From positions 124,001 to 188,000 of the forward strand of contig NZ_FODN01000002.1 in NCBI RefSeq assembly GCF_900110375.1: a DNA stretch of 64,000 bases, in the 5' to 3' direction. Both the position numbers and the translations under genes were made by a program. This document shows, in pieces, positions 16,904 through 25,965 of the stretch (its first letter is position 1; every line of letters starts with the position of its first letter). The notes beneath the pieces were generated by a model. The model was not told the DNA's origin and did no database searches. It was given only the letters and a program-made list of their open reading frames with translations. The stretch is from Flavobacterium sinopsychrotolerans (lineage in GTDB: Bacteria; Bacteroidota; Bacteroidia; Flavobacteriales; Flavobacteriaceae).

Positions 16904-16964
16904 TATTGGTCAGACTGTCCGTTGTAAACGAAGTTTATTGAACTCCTATGAAAATAATTGTTAG

Positions 16965-17012
16965 GTGAAGTAATCTCCCGAATAAAAATCGGGAGGATTT
17001 TCACTTTTATAC
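16965..17012 (+). terminator. Terminator-like hairpin, degenerate repeat family A core (copy 5)
   Basis: CTCCCGA (16975-16981) pairs with TCGGGAG (16989-16995) and is followed by GATTTTCACTTTTATACC. The sequence around the hairpin (AATCTCCCGA...TCGGGAGGATTTTCACT) matches the centre of the copy at 51893 almost base for base, but the AGGAGC and GGGCTA ends are decayed. It may serve as terminator of the FAH-Hpt pair. Confidence 0.6.
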
Positions 17013-17095
17013 CTCACGCAAAAAAAACTGGAATGTACTAATTTACACAATCCTTTTTTAGATTACAATCTCACAAAATAAATAGCACTAGAAAA

Positions 17096-18349
17096 ATGAA
17101 AGCAACCATAGTTACGATTGGTGACGAAATTTTAATAGGTCAAATTGTCGATACGAATTCGTGTTTTATTGCCAAATCATTAGATAAAATTGGTGTTGAA
17201 ATTAGCGAAATGATTTCAATAAGCGATGACAAAAAGCATATTTTAGATACGTTTGCGTCGCTTCAAAACAAAGTCGATTTGGTTATTATAACGGGTGGTT
17301 TAGGACCAACGAAAGATGATGTTACCAAGAAAACTTTTTGTGATTATTTTGAAGATGAATTAATCGTTGATAAAGCAGTAGAAAAGCATGTCATCGAGCT
17401 CATTGAGCGTGTGATGAACAGAACAGCATCACAAATTAATAGAGACCAGGCACTCGTTCCGTCAAAATGTATGGTGCTTCACAATCAGGTGGGTACAGCG
17501 CCAGGAATGTGGATGAAAAAGGAAAACACCGTTTTTGTATCACTTCCCGGAGTTCCTTACGAAATGAAATATCTAGTGGAGCATGAAATCATACCGAAAG
17601 TAGTTCGGGAATACAAGCGTCCTTATATTATCCATAAAACAATTCTCACGTACGGACAAGGCGAAAGTCTGGTGGCGGAACGTATAGAAGACTGGGAAAA
17701 CAACCTTCCTGAATTCATTAAATTGGCATATTTACCCGCACCAGGAAGAGTTCGTTTAAGGCTTTCTGCACGGGGTATCGATAAAGAAAAACTAGAAGCT
17801 GCAATTGAAGAAAATGTAAAATTACTAGATGCAATAATTCATGATATCATTGTGGGTTTTGATGATGATGAAACTATTGAAGTGGTAGTAGGAAAGCTGC
17901 TGGGAAAACAAAACAAAACTATTTCGACTGCCGAAAGTTGTACAGGAGGTAAGATTGCGGAAGTTTTAACATCAGTTTCAGGTTCTTCAAAATATTTTAA
18001 AGGAAGTGTGATTTCCTATGCAACGGAGGTTAAAATTGATGTTTTGGGTATTCCTGAAAGTCTGATAAGTGAATATTCTGTCGTGAGCCGAGAAGTGGTT
18101 TCAGCGATGGCTTTGAATGTGAAAGCGATGATGAAAACTGATTATGCAATTGCGACAACAGGAAATGCCGGACCGTCAAAAGGGGACTCAAATGCAGAAA
18201 TTGGAACAGTTTTTATTGCATTGGCTACTCCAAATGAAATAATTGTTGAAGAATTTAATTTTGGTCAACCCCGTGAAAAAGTGATAGATAGAGCGGTAAA
18301 TAAAAGTTTGGAACTATTACAGAAAGAAATTTTAAAAAATGTACGATAA
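17096..18349 (+). CDS. cinA: CinA-family protein (nicotinamide-nucleotide amidase)
   Basis: 417 residues in two domains. The N-terminal MoCF-like domain (about 1-170) has [21 protein letters not shown] and the diphosphate-binding loop [11 protein letters not shown]. The C-terminal CinA domain (about 255-417) has the serine motif [22 protein letters not shown] of NMN amidohydrolases. The enzyme converts NMN to nicotinate mononucleotide for NAD recycling, and the N-terminal domain may hydrolyse ADP-ribose. It lies directly upstream of the ribosomal L28-L33 genes on the same strand, a common Flavobacterium arrangement in my recollection. Confidence 0.94.
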   Translation: MKATIVTIGDEILIGQIVDTNSCFIAKSLDKIGVEISEMISISDDKKHILDTFASLQNKVDLVIITGGLGPTKDDVTKKTFCDYFEDELIVDKAVEKHVIELIERVMNRTASQINRDQALVPSKCMVLHNQVGTAPGMWMKKENTVFVSLPGVPYEMKYLVEHEIIPKVVREYKRPYIIHKTILTYGQGESLVAERIEDWENNLPEFIKLAYLPAPGRVRLRLSARGIDKEKLEAAIEENVKLLDAIIHDIIVGFDDDETIEVVVGKLLGKQNKTISTAESCTGGKIAEVLTSVSGSSKYFKGSVISYATEVKIDVLGIPESLISEYSVVSREVVSAMALNVKAMMKTDYAIATTGNAGPSKGDSNAEIGTVFIALATPNEIIVEEFNFGQPREKVIDRAVNKSLELLQKEILKNVR

Positions 18350-18354
18350 TATTG

Positions 18355-18385
18355 TTGGTTAATAGGTTTATTTTTCTTTTCTTTG
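18355..18385 (+). promoter_or_regulatory. Probable promoter of the L28-L33-bL38 operon
   Basis: TTG (18355-18357), 20-base spacer, TTTCTTTG (18378-18385). It differs from TAnnTTTG at one position. It lies 36 bases before the rpmB ATG. Confidence 0.45.
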
Positions 18386-18421
18386 CACCCTGATTTTGAA
18401 TAACGATAAAAGATAAGTATA

Positions 18422-18658
18422 ATGTCAAGAGTTTGTGACCTTACAGGTAAAAGAGCGATGGTAGGAAATAACGTTTCTCACGCTATGAACAAAACTAAGA
18501 GAAAATTTTCTGTAAACTTAGTTAAAAAGCGTTTTTATCTTCCAGAAGAAGATAGATGGATTACTCTAAGAGTAGCTGCATCTACGATAAAAACAATTAA
18601 TAAAAATGGAATCGCTGCGGTTTTGAAAAAAGCACAGTCAGAAGGATTTATTAAATAA
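18422..18658 (+). CDS. rpmB: 50S ribosomal protein L28
   Basis: 78 residues, usual bL28 length. [29 protein letters not shown] is the characteristic N-terminus, followed by a basic body. It is a structural protein of the large subunit. First gene of an operon with rpmG (27 bases downstream) and the small DUF4295 gene. Confidence 0.98.
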   Translation: MSRVCDLTGKRAMVGNNVSHAMNKTKRKFSVNLVKKRFYLPEEDRWITLRVAASTIKTINKNGIAAVLKKAQSEGFIK

Positions 18659-18685
18659 TCCCTTCCAAAATAAAAAAATAGCAAG

Positions 18686-18868
18686 ATGGCAAAGAAAGGT
18701 AATAGAATCCAGGTAATTTTAGAATGTACTGAACACAAAACATCAGGTGTTGCAGGAACTTCAAGATACATAACAACAAAGAACAAAAAGAATACTCCGG
18801 ACAGATTAGAGATTAAAAAATTTAATCCAATCTTGAAGCGTGTAACTGTTCATAAAGAAATTAAATAA
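18686..18868 (+). CDS. rpmG: 50S ribosomal protein L33
   Basis: 60 residues. [21 protein letters not shown] and [21 protein letters not shown] match bL33. The zinc-binding cysteines of C+ forms are missing (only one Cys in ILECTEH), so it is a C- type paralog that does not bind zinc. It follows rpmB and precedes the DUF4295 gene by 9 bases. Confidence 0.98.
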   Translation: MAKKGNRIQVILECTEHKTSGVAGTSRYITTKNKKNTPDRLEIKKFNPILKRVTVHKEIK

Positions 18869-18877
18869 TTATTAGTC

Positions 18878-19030
18878 ATGGCAAAGAAAACAGTAGCAAC
18901 GTTACAGACAGCTTCTAAGAGATTATCAAAAGCCATCAAAATGGTGAAGTCTCCTAAAACAGGTGCATATACATTCGTAGAATCTATTATGACTCCGGAA
19001 TCAGTTGATGAATTCTTGAAAAAGAAATAA
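18878..19030 (+). CDS. DUF4295 family protein, probable ribosomal protein bL38
   Basis: 50 residues: MAKKTVATLQTASKRLSKAI and then KMVKSPKTGAYTFVESIMTP, ending SVDEFLKKK. It is too short for most gene callers but sits 9 bases after rpmG, has a clear stop, and is strongly basic like a ribosomal protein. DUF4295 is restricted to Bacteroidota. I recall that structural work on the Flavobacterium johnsoniae ribosome assigned a protein of this kind as bL38 of the large subunit; I cannot check that here. It ends the operon, followed by a terminator. Confidence 0.88.
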   Translation: MAKKTVATLQTASKRLSKAIKMVKSPKTGAYTFVESIMTPESVDEFLKKK

Positions 19031-19051
19031 TATTCAATTAGCATTATATAG

Positions 19052-19086
19052 AAAAGCTACTTTCATTCGGAAGTAGCTTTTTTATT
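19052..19086 (+). terminator. Rho-independent terminator of the ribosomal operon
   Basis: Arms AAAAGCTACTT (19052-19062) and AAGTAGCTTTT (19071-19081), 8-base loop, then T-rich sequence. It separates the ribosomal genes from ftsY. Confidence 0.88.
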
Positions 19087-19158
19087 TTCTATATTTACCA
19101 TTAGAAAACGTATTGGTTCTTCGGACTTAAATACTTCATTCTTAATACTATTTATACA

Positions 19159-20112
19159 ATGAGTTTTTTCAAAAGAATATTTTCATCAGAGAAAAAAGAA
19201 ACATTAGACAAAGGTCTTGAAAAATCAAAAACAAATTTCCTTTCGAAGTTAACGAAAGCTGTTGCCGGAAAGTCAAAAGTGGATGATGAAGTCTTAGATA
19301 ATTTAGAAGAAATTCTTGTTGCATCAGATGTTGGTGTCAATACGACTCTGAAAATTATTACAAGAATAGAGAGTCGTGTTGCTTCAGATAAATATATGGG
19401 AATAGAAGAACTCAATCAAATTCTAAGAGAAGAAATTGCTGCTTTATTATCAGAGACTAATTCTGGTGAGGGTACTGAGTTTTTAATTCCAATTCAGACA
19501 AAACCCTATGTTTTAATGGTAGTTGGTGTTAATGGTGTTGGTAAAACAACTACCATTGGTAAATTAGCGTATCAATTTAAAAAACAAGGTTATAATGTGG
19601 TTCTTGGTGCAGCCGATACTTTTCGAGCAGCAGCAATCGATCAGTTGCAAATTTGGGCGGATAGAGTAGGCGTTCCTATTGTTCGTCAAGATATGGGAAG
19701 TGATCCGGCTTCGGTGGCTTTTGATACCTTGCAATCAGCAGTGGCTCAAAATGCAGATATTGTTATTATTGATACTGCAGGTCGTTTGCATAATAAAATT
19801 AATTTGATGAATGAATTGACCAAAGTAAAACGAGTGATGCAAAAAGTTGTTGGAGACGCGCCACATGATGTGTTATTGGTTTTGGATGGATCAACCGGTC
19901 AGAATGCTTTTGAACAAGCGAAACAATTTACAGCGGCTACTGAAGTTACTTGTTTGGCTGTTACTAAACTAGACGGAACTGCAAAAGGTGGTGTTGTGAT
20001 TGGAATCTCCGATCAATTTCAAATTCCTGTAAAATATATTGGTGTAGGCGAAGGAATTGAAGATTTGCAGGTTTTTAATAAATATGAGTTTGTAGATAGT
20101 TTTTTTAAATAA
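19159..20112 (+). CDS. ftsY: Signal recognition particle receptor FtsY
   Basis: 317 residues. FtsY docks the SRP-ribosome complex at the membrane by forming a GTP-bound heterodimer with Ffh. The N domain covers about 1-105. The G domain has the P-loop GVNGVGKTTTIGKLA, insertion box LGAADTFRAAAIDQLQ, DTAGR, and the base-specificity motif TKLDGTAKGG. The C-terminus GEGIEDLQVFNKYEFVDSFF is typical. The acidic A domain is short, as in most Bacteroidota. The start ATG is followed by MSFFKRIFSSEKKE, a basic amphipathic membrane-targeting helix. A small membrane-protein gene follows 8 bases downstream. Confidence 0.97.
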   Translation: MSFFKRIFSSEKKETLDKGLEKSKTNFLSKLTKAVAGKSKVDDEVLDNLEEILVASDVGVNTTLKIITRIESRVASDKYMGIEELNQILREEIAALLSETNSGEGTEFLIPIQTKPYVLMVVGVNGVGKTTTIGKLAYQFKKQGYNVVLGAADTFRAAAIDQLQIWADRVGVPIVRQDMGSDPASVAFDTLQSAVAQNADIVIIDTAGRLHNKINLMNELTKVKRVMQKVVGDAPHDVLLVLDGSTGQNAFEQAKQFTAATEVTCLAVTKLDGTAKGGVVIGISDQFQIPVKYIGVGEGIEDLQVFNKYEFVDSFFK

Positions 20113-20120
20113 TAATTAGA

Positions 20121-20297
20121 ATGGATTTCTCTTCTTTAAAAAATACACCTCCGATGTATCTTTATTTAGTAAGCATCATTTCATTTATATTGGCAAATCT
20201 TGTCCGAGATAAAAGTCTTGGTTTTTATTATTTTTTACTGATAATAGGTTTGGTTTCCTTTGTTTTGGGTTTTACGAAAAGTTTGAAAAGCAAGTAG
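20121..20297 (+). CDS. Small membrane protein downstream of ftsY
   Basis: 58 residues, MDFSSLKNTPPMYLYLVSII through FTKSLKSK, with two hydrophobic segments (about residues 12-27 and 36-52) separated by VRDKSLG. The ATG is 8 bases after the ftsY stop, so cotranscription is likely. It ends 2 bases before the 3' end of the convergent serine hydrolase gene. Function unknown; the tight context and clean hydrophobic pattern support it as a real gene. Confidence 0.7.
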   Translation: MDFSSLKNTPPMYLYLVSIISFILANLVRDKSLGFYYFLLIIGLVSFVLGFTKSLKSK

Positions 20298-20299
20298 GT

Positions 20300-21379
20300 T
20301 TATTGGTATAAAGCACTAATTTTTTGCCATAACGTTTCATCAAAATCGGATAAGGTAAACGTTGGATTGTCTGGATTTGCAACATCGCCCATTCGGATAA
20401 CGACCATTTTCTTGCTTGGAATAACATAGATTTTTTGATCGTTTTTCCCCAGTGCCATATACATATCGGCAGGAGCTGTTGGTATTAAACTACCATTGAA
20501 CTGCAGTTGGCTTTGTGGTAAATGATAACTTAGTTTTCCGTTTAGCCACCATAAATAGCCGTAACCCAGATTTATATTTTGTGAAGTGTTTGTAGCTTCA
20601 TTTAAATAGTTCTCATTCACTATGGTATTGCTTTCCCATTTTCCTTTGTTGTAGATTAACAAGGCGAAACGCGCCATGGAGCGAGTGTTACTTCCATAAA
20701 CAGAATTATTGCCTAATTGAAACCATGCGCCATCCATTCCTATTTTATCTTTTAATTTGGTGTTGAAATAGGTATTCCAGTTTTGACCGCTGGCTTGAGC
20801 AATCACATCCTGTAATTTTACATATACATTATGGTACGCCCAACGCGTTCCTGCATCGGCTTTGTATTTTAGGTTTATTGGATCAACATCATCCGTGCTG
20901 TCATCTAATCCGGAAGTCATGTTGAGTAGATGTTTGTTTGTAATCAAGTTTTCTTTAGCTAAAGGCAAACTCGTCCAACCGGTTCCTATGTATTGCGAAA
21001 CTTTATTGTTAATGTTGATTAGGCTTTCTTGTTGTGCAATTCCTGTTACTGTTGAGGTCAGCGTTTTACCAGCGCTTGCCCAATACCAAAAAGCATTAGC
21101 GTCATGGCCGTTGAAATAATTTTCCATTACGATTCTTCCATTTACAAGAATGATGAAAGATTTAGAATTTTTGAGTGCCAAATAATCTAATAATGGTTGC
21201 ACGGCGGTTTGTTTCCAACCTAAACTTGCAATTGATTTTGTTTCCCAAGTTGAACTAGTCAAATGCGGGAAATAGAGTGTTTCTGCAGGAGTGGGAGTAG
21301 GAGTTGGTTCAGCAGTATCTGAACTGCAGCTACTACAAAATGATAATAATATAAGGACACTATAGATTATTTTTGACAT
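20300..21379 (-). CDS. Serine hydrolase, class C beta-lactamase-like lipoprotein
   Basis: 359 residues. The N-terminus MSKIIYSVLILLSFCSSCSS is a lipoprotein signal (Cys 15 or 18), followed by a Thr/Pro-rich linker. The catalytic S102-x-x-K105 motif is in WYWASAGKTLTS. A Tyr-x-Asn-like element occurs in RWAYHNVYVKLQ. The fold matches the penicillin-binding/class C beta-lactamase group (CubicO-like). These periplasmic enzymes act on D-amino-acid peptides or esters; the substrate is unknown and antibiotic resistance should not be assumed. It converges on the ftsY operon. A TATTTTTG box lies at 21414-21421 on the minus strand without a matching TTG. Confidence 0.88.
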   Translation of the reverse strand: MSKIIYSVLILLSFCSSCSSDTAEPTPTPTPAETLYFPHLTSSTWETKSIASLGWKQTAVQPLLDYLALKNSKSFIILVNGRIVMENYFNGHDANAFWYWASAGKTLTSTVTGIAQQESLININNKVSQYIGTGWTSLPLAKENLITNKHLLNMTSGLDDSTDDVDPINLKYKADAGTRWAYHNVYVKLQDVIAQASGQNWNTYFNTKLKDKIGMDGAWFQLGNNSVYGSNTRSMARFALLIYNKGKWESNTIVNENYLNEATNTSQNINLGYGYLWWLNGKLSYHLPQSQLQFNGSLIPTAPADMYMALGKNDQKIYVIPSKKMVVIRMGDVANPDNPTFTLSDFDETLWQKISALYQ

Positions 21380-21518
21380 TTTGCTACTGATTTATTTCTA
21401 ATTCCTTTAAGACCAAAAATATAGAAAATAGTTTAATGTGTTTCCACTATTTTTGTTTTCTTTGAATTTAATAAGAGTAACTTTGTAATTAGAACAAACG
21501 TGATTTATATCGAATTCT

Positions 21519-21604
21519 CCAGCCCTGATTGCAGCGTAAATCCTTTTTAGACGCTTTTTCAGCGTATAAAAAGATTGAAGCGAAAAGCAGGAAACAGCTC
21601 CTAA
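21519..21604 (-). repeat. Dispersed repeat family A, copy 3
   Basis: On the minus strand: AGGAGCTGTTTCCTGCTTTTCGCTTCAATC up to a hairpin, then GGATTTACGCTGCAATCAGGGCTGG (given here as separate segments). The hairpin arms (21544-21555, 21561-21572) pair over 12 bases with one mismatch. An apparent N-terminal extension of the downstream lipoprotein reading frame is just this repeat read in frame. Confidence 0.75.
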
Positions 21605-21618
21605 AAATAATTAGTATT

Positions 21619-22059
21619 ATGAAAAAAACAGTTAGCATTCTATTTTTAGCATTTCTTTTTGTGGCTTGTCAGCAAAAGATTAAGCCAGAAGATATTTCGA
21701 AAATAAACGGGTATTGGGAAGTGGAGAAGGTTGTTTTTGATTCCATAAAGGATAAGGAATACGGGATGAATGAAGTGTATGATTATTTTGAAATAAAGAA
21801 TAATAAAGGGATTCGGAAGAAAGTGATGCCGCAATTAGACGGAACTTTTTTAGTGAATGATACGTATGAAAACGTAACGTTTCGATTTGTGGATGACAAA
21901 GTTTTTTTAGATTATTCTACGCCTTATATGAAGTGGAGTGAGGAGTTGATTGCTGTATCAGCGGAAGAATTAGTACTGTTGAACAAGGAAAAAACAGAAT
22001 ATCATTACAAGAAAGCAACACCAATAAATTTACTGGGCGATGGCAAAACGACTAAATAA
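21619..22059 (+). CDS. Small lipoprotein
   Basis: 146 residues from the ATG at 21619: MKKTVSILFLAFLFVACQQK has its lipidation Cys at 17. The mature part (INGYWEVEKVVFDSIKDKEY, MPQLDGTFLVNDTYENVTFR) looks like a lipocalin-type beta barrel of the kind that starts with 'GxW' after the Cys. An upstream in-frame start at 21529 lies inside a dispersed repeat and would destroy the signal peptide, so I rejected it. The last 20 bases overlap the start of the DUF721 gene (22040), so the two are probably cotranscribed. Confidence 0.82.
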   Translation: MKKTVSILFLAFLFVACQQKIKPEDISKINGYWEVEKVVFDSIKDKEYGMNEVYDYFEIKNNKGIRKKVMPQLDGTFLVNDTYENVTFRFVDDKVFLDYSTPYMKWSEELIAVSAEELVLLNKEKTEYHYKKATPINLLGDGKTTK

Positions 22060-22336
22060 TCAGAGTACGATAGGGGATGTTTTGAAACAAATTATTCACG
22101 TGAATAAACTGCAACCCGGAATGGATCAAATTGACGTGAAAGATGCGTGGAAAAATCTAATGGGTAATGGTGTGAACAGTTATACGAATAATGTGGTTTT
22201 GAAAGGAAGTACGTTGTATGTTGAGTTGACTTCGTCTGTTTTGCGTGAAGAATTAAGTCACGGAAAGTCTAAAATTGTGGCGATGATTAATGAGGAATTA
22301 AGACGTGATGTGTTGAAAGATGTGGTTTTGAGGTAG
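22040..22336 (+). CDS. DUF721 (DciA-like) protein
   Basis: 98 residues: MAKRLNNQSTIGDVLKQIIH, then DAWKNLMGNGVNSYTNNVVL and LYVELTSSVLREELSHGKSK. This matches DUF721, the family that includes the DciA helicase-operating protein of many bacteria, with an amphipathic start and a beta-alpha KH-like fold. In Bacteroidota it may load the DnaB helicase, which is inference from the family. It starts 20 bases inside the preceding lipoprotein gene and ends before a bidirectional terminator. Confidence 0.85.
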   Translation: MAKRLNNQSTIGDVLKQIIHVNKLQPGMDQIDVKDAWKNLMGNGVNSYTNNVVLKGSTLYVELTSSVLREELSHGKSKIVAMINEELRRDVLKDVVLR

Positions 22337-22386
22337 TGATTTTAGATTGTTGATTAACGATTTTAGATTTCAGATTTTTGATATAA

Positions 22387-22419
22387 AAAAATCCCGTTTC
22401 AATTTTGAAACGGGATTTT
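22387..22419. terminator. Bidirectional terminator between DUF721 and ndk
   Basis: AAAATCCCGTTTCAA and TTGAAACGGGATTTT form a perfect 15-base stem, with A and T runs on both sides. It suits both converging genes. Confidence 0.9.
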
Positions 22420-22466
22420 CTAATTTATTATAATTCGTAACTGTCAATTGCGACTGAAACTGAATA

Positions 22467-22886
22467 CTAGAACTGCTCTCTTCCAGCAAAATGGAAAGCA
22501 CCTTCGATAGCTGCATTTTCATCGCTATCAGAACCGTGAACTGCATTTTCTCCAATAGAAGTTGCGTATGCTTTACGGATAGTTCCTTCAGCAGCTTCAG
22601 CTGGGTTTGTAGCACCAATTAAAGTTCTGAAATCTTCTACTGCATTGTCTTTTTCTAAAATAGCAGCAACAATTGGTCCTCTTGACATGAATTCAACTAA
22701 TTCACCGTAGAAAGGTCTTGCAGCGTGTACTTCGTAAAAAGCTTGTGCATCAGCAACAGTTAATTGTGTTAATTTCAAAGAAACGATTTTGAAACCTGCA
22801 TTTGTAATCATTGAAAGTATGTTTCCGATGTGTCCGTTAGCAACAGCATCAGGCTTAATCATTGTAAATGTTCTATTAGTAGCCAT
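22467..22886 (-). CDS. ndk: Nucleoside-diphosphate kinase
   Basis: 139 residues. It transfers the terminal phosphate between nucleoside triphosphates and diphosphates through a phospho-histidine. [21 protein letters not shown] is the family start (KPD motif) and the active-site His is in [13 protein letters not shown]. Length is standard. A -7 box (22909-22916) lies upstream. bshC is the next gene upstream on the same strand, separated by 85 bases. Confidence 0.97.
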   Translation of the reverse strand: MATNRTFTMIKPDAVANGHIGNILSMITNAGFKIVSLKLTQLTVADAQAFYEVHAARPFYGELVEFMSRGPIVAAILEKDNAVEDFRTLIGATNPAEAAEGTIRKAYATSIGENAVHGSDSDENAAIEGAFHFAGREQF

Positions 22887-22908
22887 CTTTTATTTTTTAA
22901 ATTTTGTG

Positions 22909-22916
22909 CAAAAATA
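22909..22916 (-). promoter_or_regulatory. -7 promoter box upstream of ndk
   Basis: TATTTTTG on the minus strand, matching TAnnTTTG, 23 bases from the ndk ATG. The nearest TTG is 24 bases further upstream (22941-22943), just outside the usual range. Confidence 0.5.
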
Positions 22917-22971
22917 GGATTTTTTTATTGATTATTTTTACAAATTCGGCATTCAAATAACAGTTATCTAA

Positions 22972-24570
22972 TTAAAGTACAATAATATCAAATTTATTGT
23001 CCAATGGTTTGAGTTGTTTGACCAATGTTGGAATCAGATTTTCACCGAATTCCAAATAAAATTCCGAAAAATTAGTTTGGCGTTCCTGTAAACTTTGGTT
23101 AGGGAATAATTCGTTTTGCAACTCAGTTATGCGTTGTAAAACATCACTCAGTTTTCTTTTTTGTGCTTTCAGTAAACGTTTCTCCAGATTTTCTAATCCT
23201 TTTATTTGTTTGGTTTCTTGCGCTTTTACAGCTCCAAGGAAAGATTCGTCGGTTTTGTTCGCTACATCATAAAGCTCCTGAAATTGTTTTTGCAATTGGT
23301 TTTTTAGATGCGTTAAATCGATTGGGAAATCTGACAATTCTTTGGTTTTAGTAGTTACTAAATTCGCCTGTTTCGAAAATAAATCTTCCCAGTTCAAATC
23401 TAGTTTATCTACTTTTTTAGCTTGCTTTTCGGTTGCCAATAGTACAGAATTCCTAAGCAATAGGATTGGAAAAGTTACTTTTGCAGCAGCAAAAAAAGAT
23501 TTTAGCTCTAACCAATAGGCAATTTCTCCGCCTCCGCCAATGTAGCAAAGATTAGGTAAAATCCCTTCCTGATATAATGGACGCATAATCACGTTTGGAC
23601 TGAATTTCTCCGGATGATTTTCTAATAATATTAGAATTTCTGTTTCAGAAAACTCAATTTTTGTATGATTTACTTTGTATCTATCGTTTTCAAAGATGAT
23701 ACGTTCTCGTAAATCATCTTCGATATAAAACAAATTGATTTCACGAGGATTTACCTGAACTGTATACTCTTTTAATTTTTCAGCAGTTTCCAAAACTAAT
23801 TTATGGGAGGATTGTTGTAGCAATTCTTCTTTTATAAAAGGGATAAAGTTGCGTTTTAAGTCAGCATTATCGGCATCCAAAATAACCAAACCATACGCGC
23901 CAAAAAGCGCATTAGCCAGAAATCTAGTAGCATCGGCTAAATTATCGTGATTGAGATAGGAATCTTCAAACAGTTTTTTTAGCGTATCTGCATTTGTACT
24001 GGAGCCTAATTCCAAAGTATATACTTCAAGAAATTCAGCTAAACCTTCAGTTGACAAGCGCCCAACAGGACCTGTGCTTTCTTTGTTCCAACGGAATTTT
24101 TTACCTTTAAAGTTGAAATAATTGATTTCTTCAAAATCATGGTCTTCGGTCGCCATCCAGTAAATGGGTACAAAATTATACGTTGGATATTTCGCTTTTA
24201 ATTCGGTTGTCAAATTAATTGTCGAAATGATTTTATACAAAAAATATAAAGGTCCGCTGAACAAATTTAACTGATGTCCTGTTGTAACAGTGAATGTATT
24301 TGGGTTATTTAAATCTTCAATATTTTGTTTGGTCAAAACCGAAGTTTCAACTTTTGAATATTGTTTTTCTAATGAGGAAACTAATATTTGTCTTTTAAGA
24401 GTACCGTTCTCATTGAAGTTTAACTGCTTTTCTTGAATTTGTGCTTCAAAGTTCTCAAGTGTTGGAAATCGGTTGTATAAGGATTGTAATTTTGTTTTTT
24501 TTTCTAAATAATCATTCATCAAAGAAGAGAAATATCCTGAATTCTGATAGCTGATACAGTCGGTTGGCAT
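22972..24570 (-). CDS. bshC: Bacillithiol biosynthesis cysteine-adding enzyme BshC
   Basis: 532 residues, typical BshC length. It adds cysteine to glucosaminyl-malate, the last step of bacillithiol (a low-molecular-weight thiol). The N-terminal Rossmann-like core shows VTTGHQLNLFSGPLYFLYKI, YWMATEDHDFEEI and YLELKSFF-like YWLELKSFFAAAKV with the gly-rich PNLCYIGGGGEIAYW. A coiled coil (about 415-480) follows. Bacillithiol occurs in Firmicutes and also in Bacteroidota. The gene starts 105 bases before the divergent MFS gene. Confidence 0.95.
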   Translation of the reverse strand: MPTDCISYQNSGYFSSLMNDYLEKKTKLQSLYNRFPTLENFEAQIQEKQLNFNENGTLKRQILVSSLEKQYSKVETSVLTKQNIEDLNNPNTFTVTTGHQLNLFSGPLYFLYKIISTINLTTELKAKYPTYNFVPIYWMATEDHDFEEINYFNFKGKKFRWNKESTGPVGRLSTEGLAEFLEVYTLELGSSTNADTLKKLFEDSYLNHDNLADATRFLANALFGAYGLVILDADNADLKRNFIPFIKEELLQQSSHKLVLETAEKLKEYTVQVNPREINLFYIEDDLRERIIFENDRYKVNHTKIEFSETEILILLENHPEKFSPNVIMRPLYQEGILPNLCYIGGGGEIAYWLELKSFFAAAKVTFPILLLRNSVLLATEKQAKKVDKLDLNWEDLFSKQANLVTTKTKELSDFPIDLTHLKNQLQKQFQELYDVANKTDESFLGAVKAQETKQIKGLENLEKRLLKAQKRKLSDVLQRITELQNELFPNQSLQERQTNFSEFYLEFGENLIPTLVKQLKPLDNKFDIIVL

Positions 24571-24674
24571 AATAAAGTTTTATATGTTGCTAATTTACCA
24601 ATAATAATTGGAACTATAATATTTGTTACTTTCGAAAAATAGTGTCATTTTTATCAAGAAAAATTAACAATTTT

Positions 24675-25958
24675 ATGAAAGATAATTTAAAGCATTCCAA
24701 TGAAAACTCATTAAAACATGTTCTTTTTGGCAGTTTAATTGGAACCACTATAGAATTTTTTGATTTTTATATTTATGCTAATGCTGCAGTTTTAGTTTTT
24801 CCTCAATTGTTTTTTCCTTCAACAGATAGTACTAATTCCGTTTTGTTATCCTTAGCGACATTTTCGATTGCTTTTCTTTCCAGACCTTTAGGTTCTGCGG
24901 TCTTTGGTCATTATGGAGACAAAATTAGCCGAAAAACCACTTTAGTAATTGCGTTATTAACGATGGGGATTTCAACAGTTTGTATTGGTTTTTTACCAAG
25001 TTATGCCAGTATTGGAATTACAGCTCCTTTATTATTGATGTTGTGTCGCTTTGGTCAAGGAGTTGGTTTAGGTGGTGAATGGGGTGGAGCGGTATTACTG
25101 GCTATCGAAAATGCTCCACCTAATAAGCGAGCGTGGTACGGAATGTTTCCGCAACTTGGAGCGCCAATAGGTTTGCTGCTTTCGGGTGGTACTTTCTTGA
25201 TTTTGACCGATACACTGACTTCCGAAGATTTTCTTGATTATGGATGGAGAATTCCGTTTATAGCGAGTTCATTATTGGTTGTCGTAGGTTTTTATATCCG
25301 ATTAAAAATCACCGAAACTCCTGCTTTCGAAAACGCTAAAAAAGAGAAAGAAGAAGTTAAAATCCCATTTTTTACTTTACTAAAATTTTATAAAAACCAA
25401 CTGATTTTTGGCACATTTGCAGCGATTACTACTTTCTTGGTTTTTTATCTCATGACGGTTTTTACACTTAGCTGGGCAACTTCTGATTTGGGTTATTCCA
25501 AAAGAGATTTTCTATTGATGCAATTGTTTTCGGTATTGTTTTTTGCACTTTTTATTCCTGTTTCGGCTTTATTTGCGGATCGCATTGGCAGAAGAAAAAT
25601 GCTTATTTACGCAACAATTGCGATTGCTATTTTTGGTTTTGCATTTTCTTTTTTCTTGAATTCCGGCAGTTCAGTTCTTGTTACTTTGTTTTTATGTGTT
25701 GGAATGGCTTTGATGGGGTTTACTTATGGTCCTTTGGGGACTTTTTTATCGGAGCTCTTTCCTACTAATGTTCGTTATTCAGGAACTTCTTTGGCATTTA
25801 ACTTGGCAGGAATTATTGGAGCCGCTTTTGCACCTATGATTGCGATTTGGTTAGCAACTCAGTATAGTTTAACCTATGTTGGGTTTTATTTAAGTACGGC
25901 AGCCTGTATCTCTTTATTTTCGTTGTTGATGGTAAGCAAAAAAGAACATAAATTTTGA
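24675..25958 (+). CDS. MFS transporter, metabolite:H+ symporter (MHS) type
   Basis: 427 residues from ATG 24675 (MKDNLKHSNENSLKHVLFGS). A GTG at 24642 is also in frame but would put transcription start inside the coding sequence. Twelve hydrophobic segments are visible. IGTTIEFFDFYIYANAAVLVFP and the loop FGHYGDKISRKTTL (MFS motif) with RFGQGVGLGGEWGGAVLL are diagnostic of the MHS family (ProP/ShiA/KgtP-like). A second MFS loop FADRIGRRKMLIY begins the C-terminal half. The substrate (an organic acid, proline or betaine) cannot be read off. A TACTTTCG box lies 41 bases upstream. Confidence 0.92.
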   Translation: MKDNLKHSNENSLKHVLFGSLIGTTIEFFDFYIYANAAVLVFPQLFFPSTDSTNSVLLSLATFSIAFLSRPLGSAVFGHYGDKISRKTTLVIALLTMGISTVCIGFLPSYASIGITAPLLLMLCRFGQGVGLGGEWGGAVLLAIENAPPNKRAWYGMFPQLGAPIGLLLSGGTFLILTDTLTSEDFLDYGWRIPFIASSLLVVVGFYIRLKITETPAFENAKKEKEEVKIPFFTLLKFYKNQLIFGTFAAITTFLVFYLMTVFTLSWATSDLGYSKRDFLLMQLFSVLFFALFIPVSALFADRIGRRKMLIYATIAIAIFGFAFSFFLNSGSSVLVTLFLCVGMALMGFTYGPLGTFLSELFPTNVRYSGTSLAFNLAGIIGAAFAPMIAIWLATQYSLTYVGFYLSTAACISLFSLLMVSKKEHKF

Positions 25959-25965
25959 TAATTTG

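Noticed and set aside
21529-21618. Longer start for the lipoprotein gene at 21529
   Set aside because: This part is the dispersed repeat copy 3 read in frame; the signal peptide and lipobox begin at the ATG at 21619.
24642-24674. GTG start for the MFS transporter at 24642
   Set aside because: A -7-like box ends at 24634, so transcription would start about here; the ATG at 24675 gives the family N-terminus.
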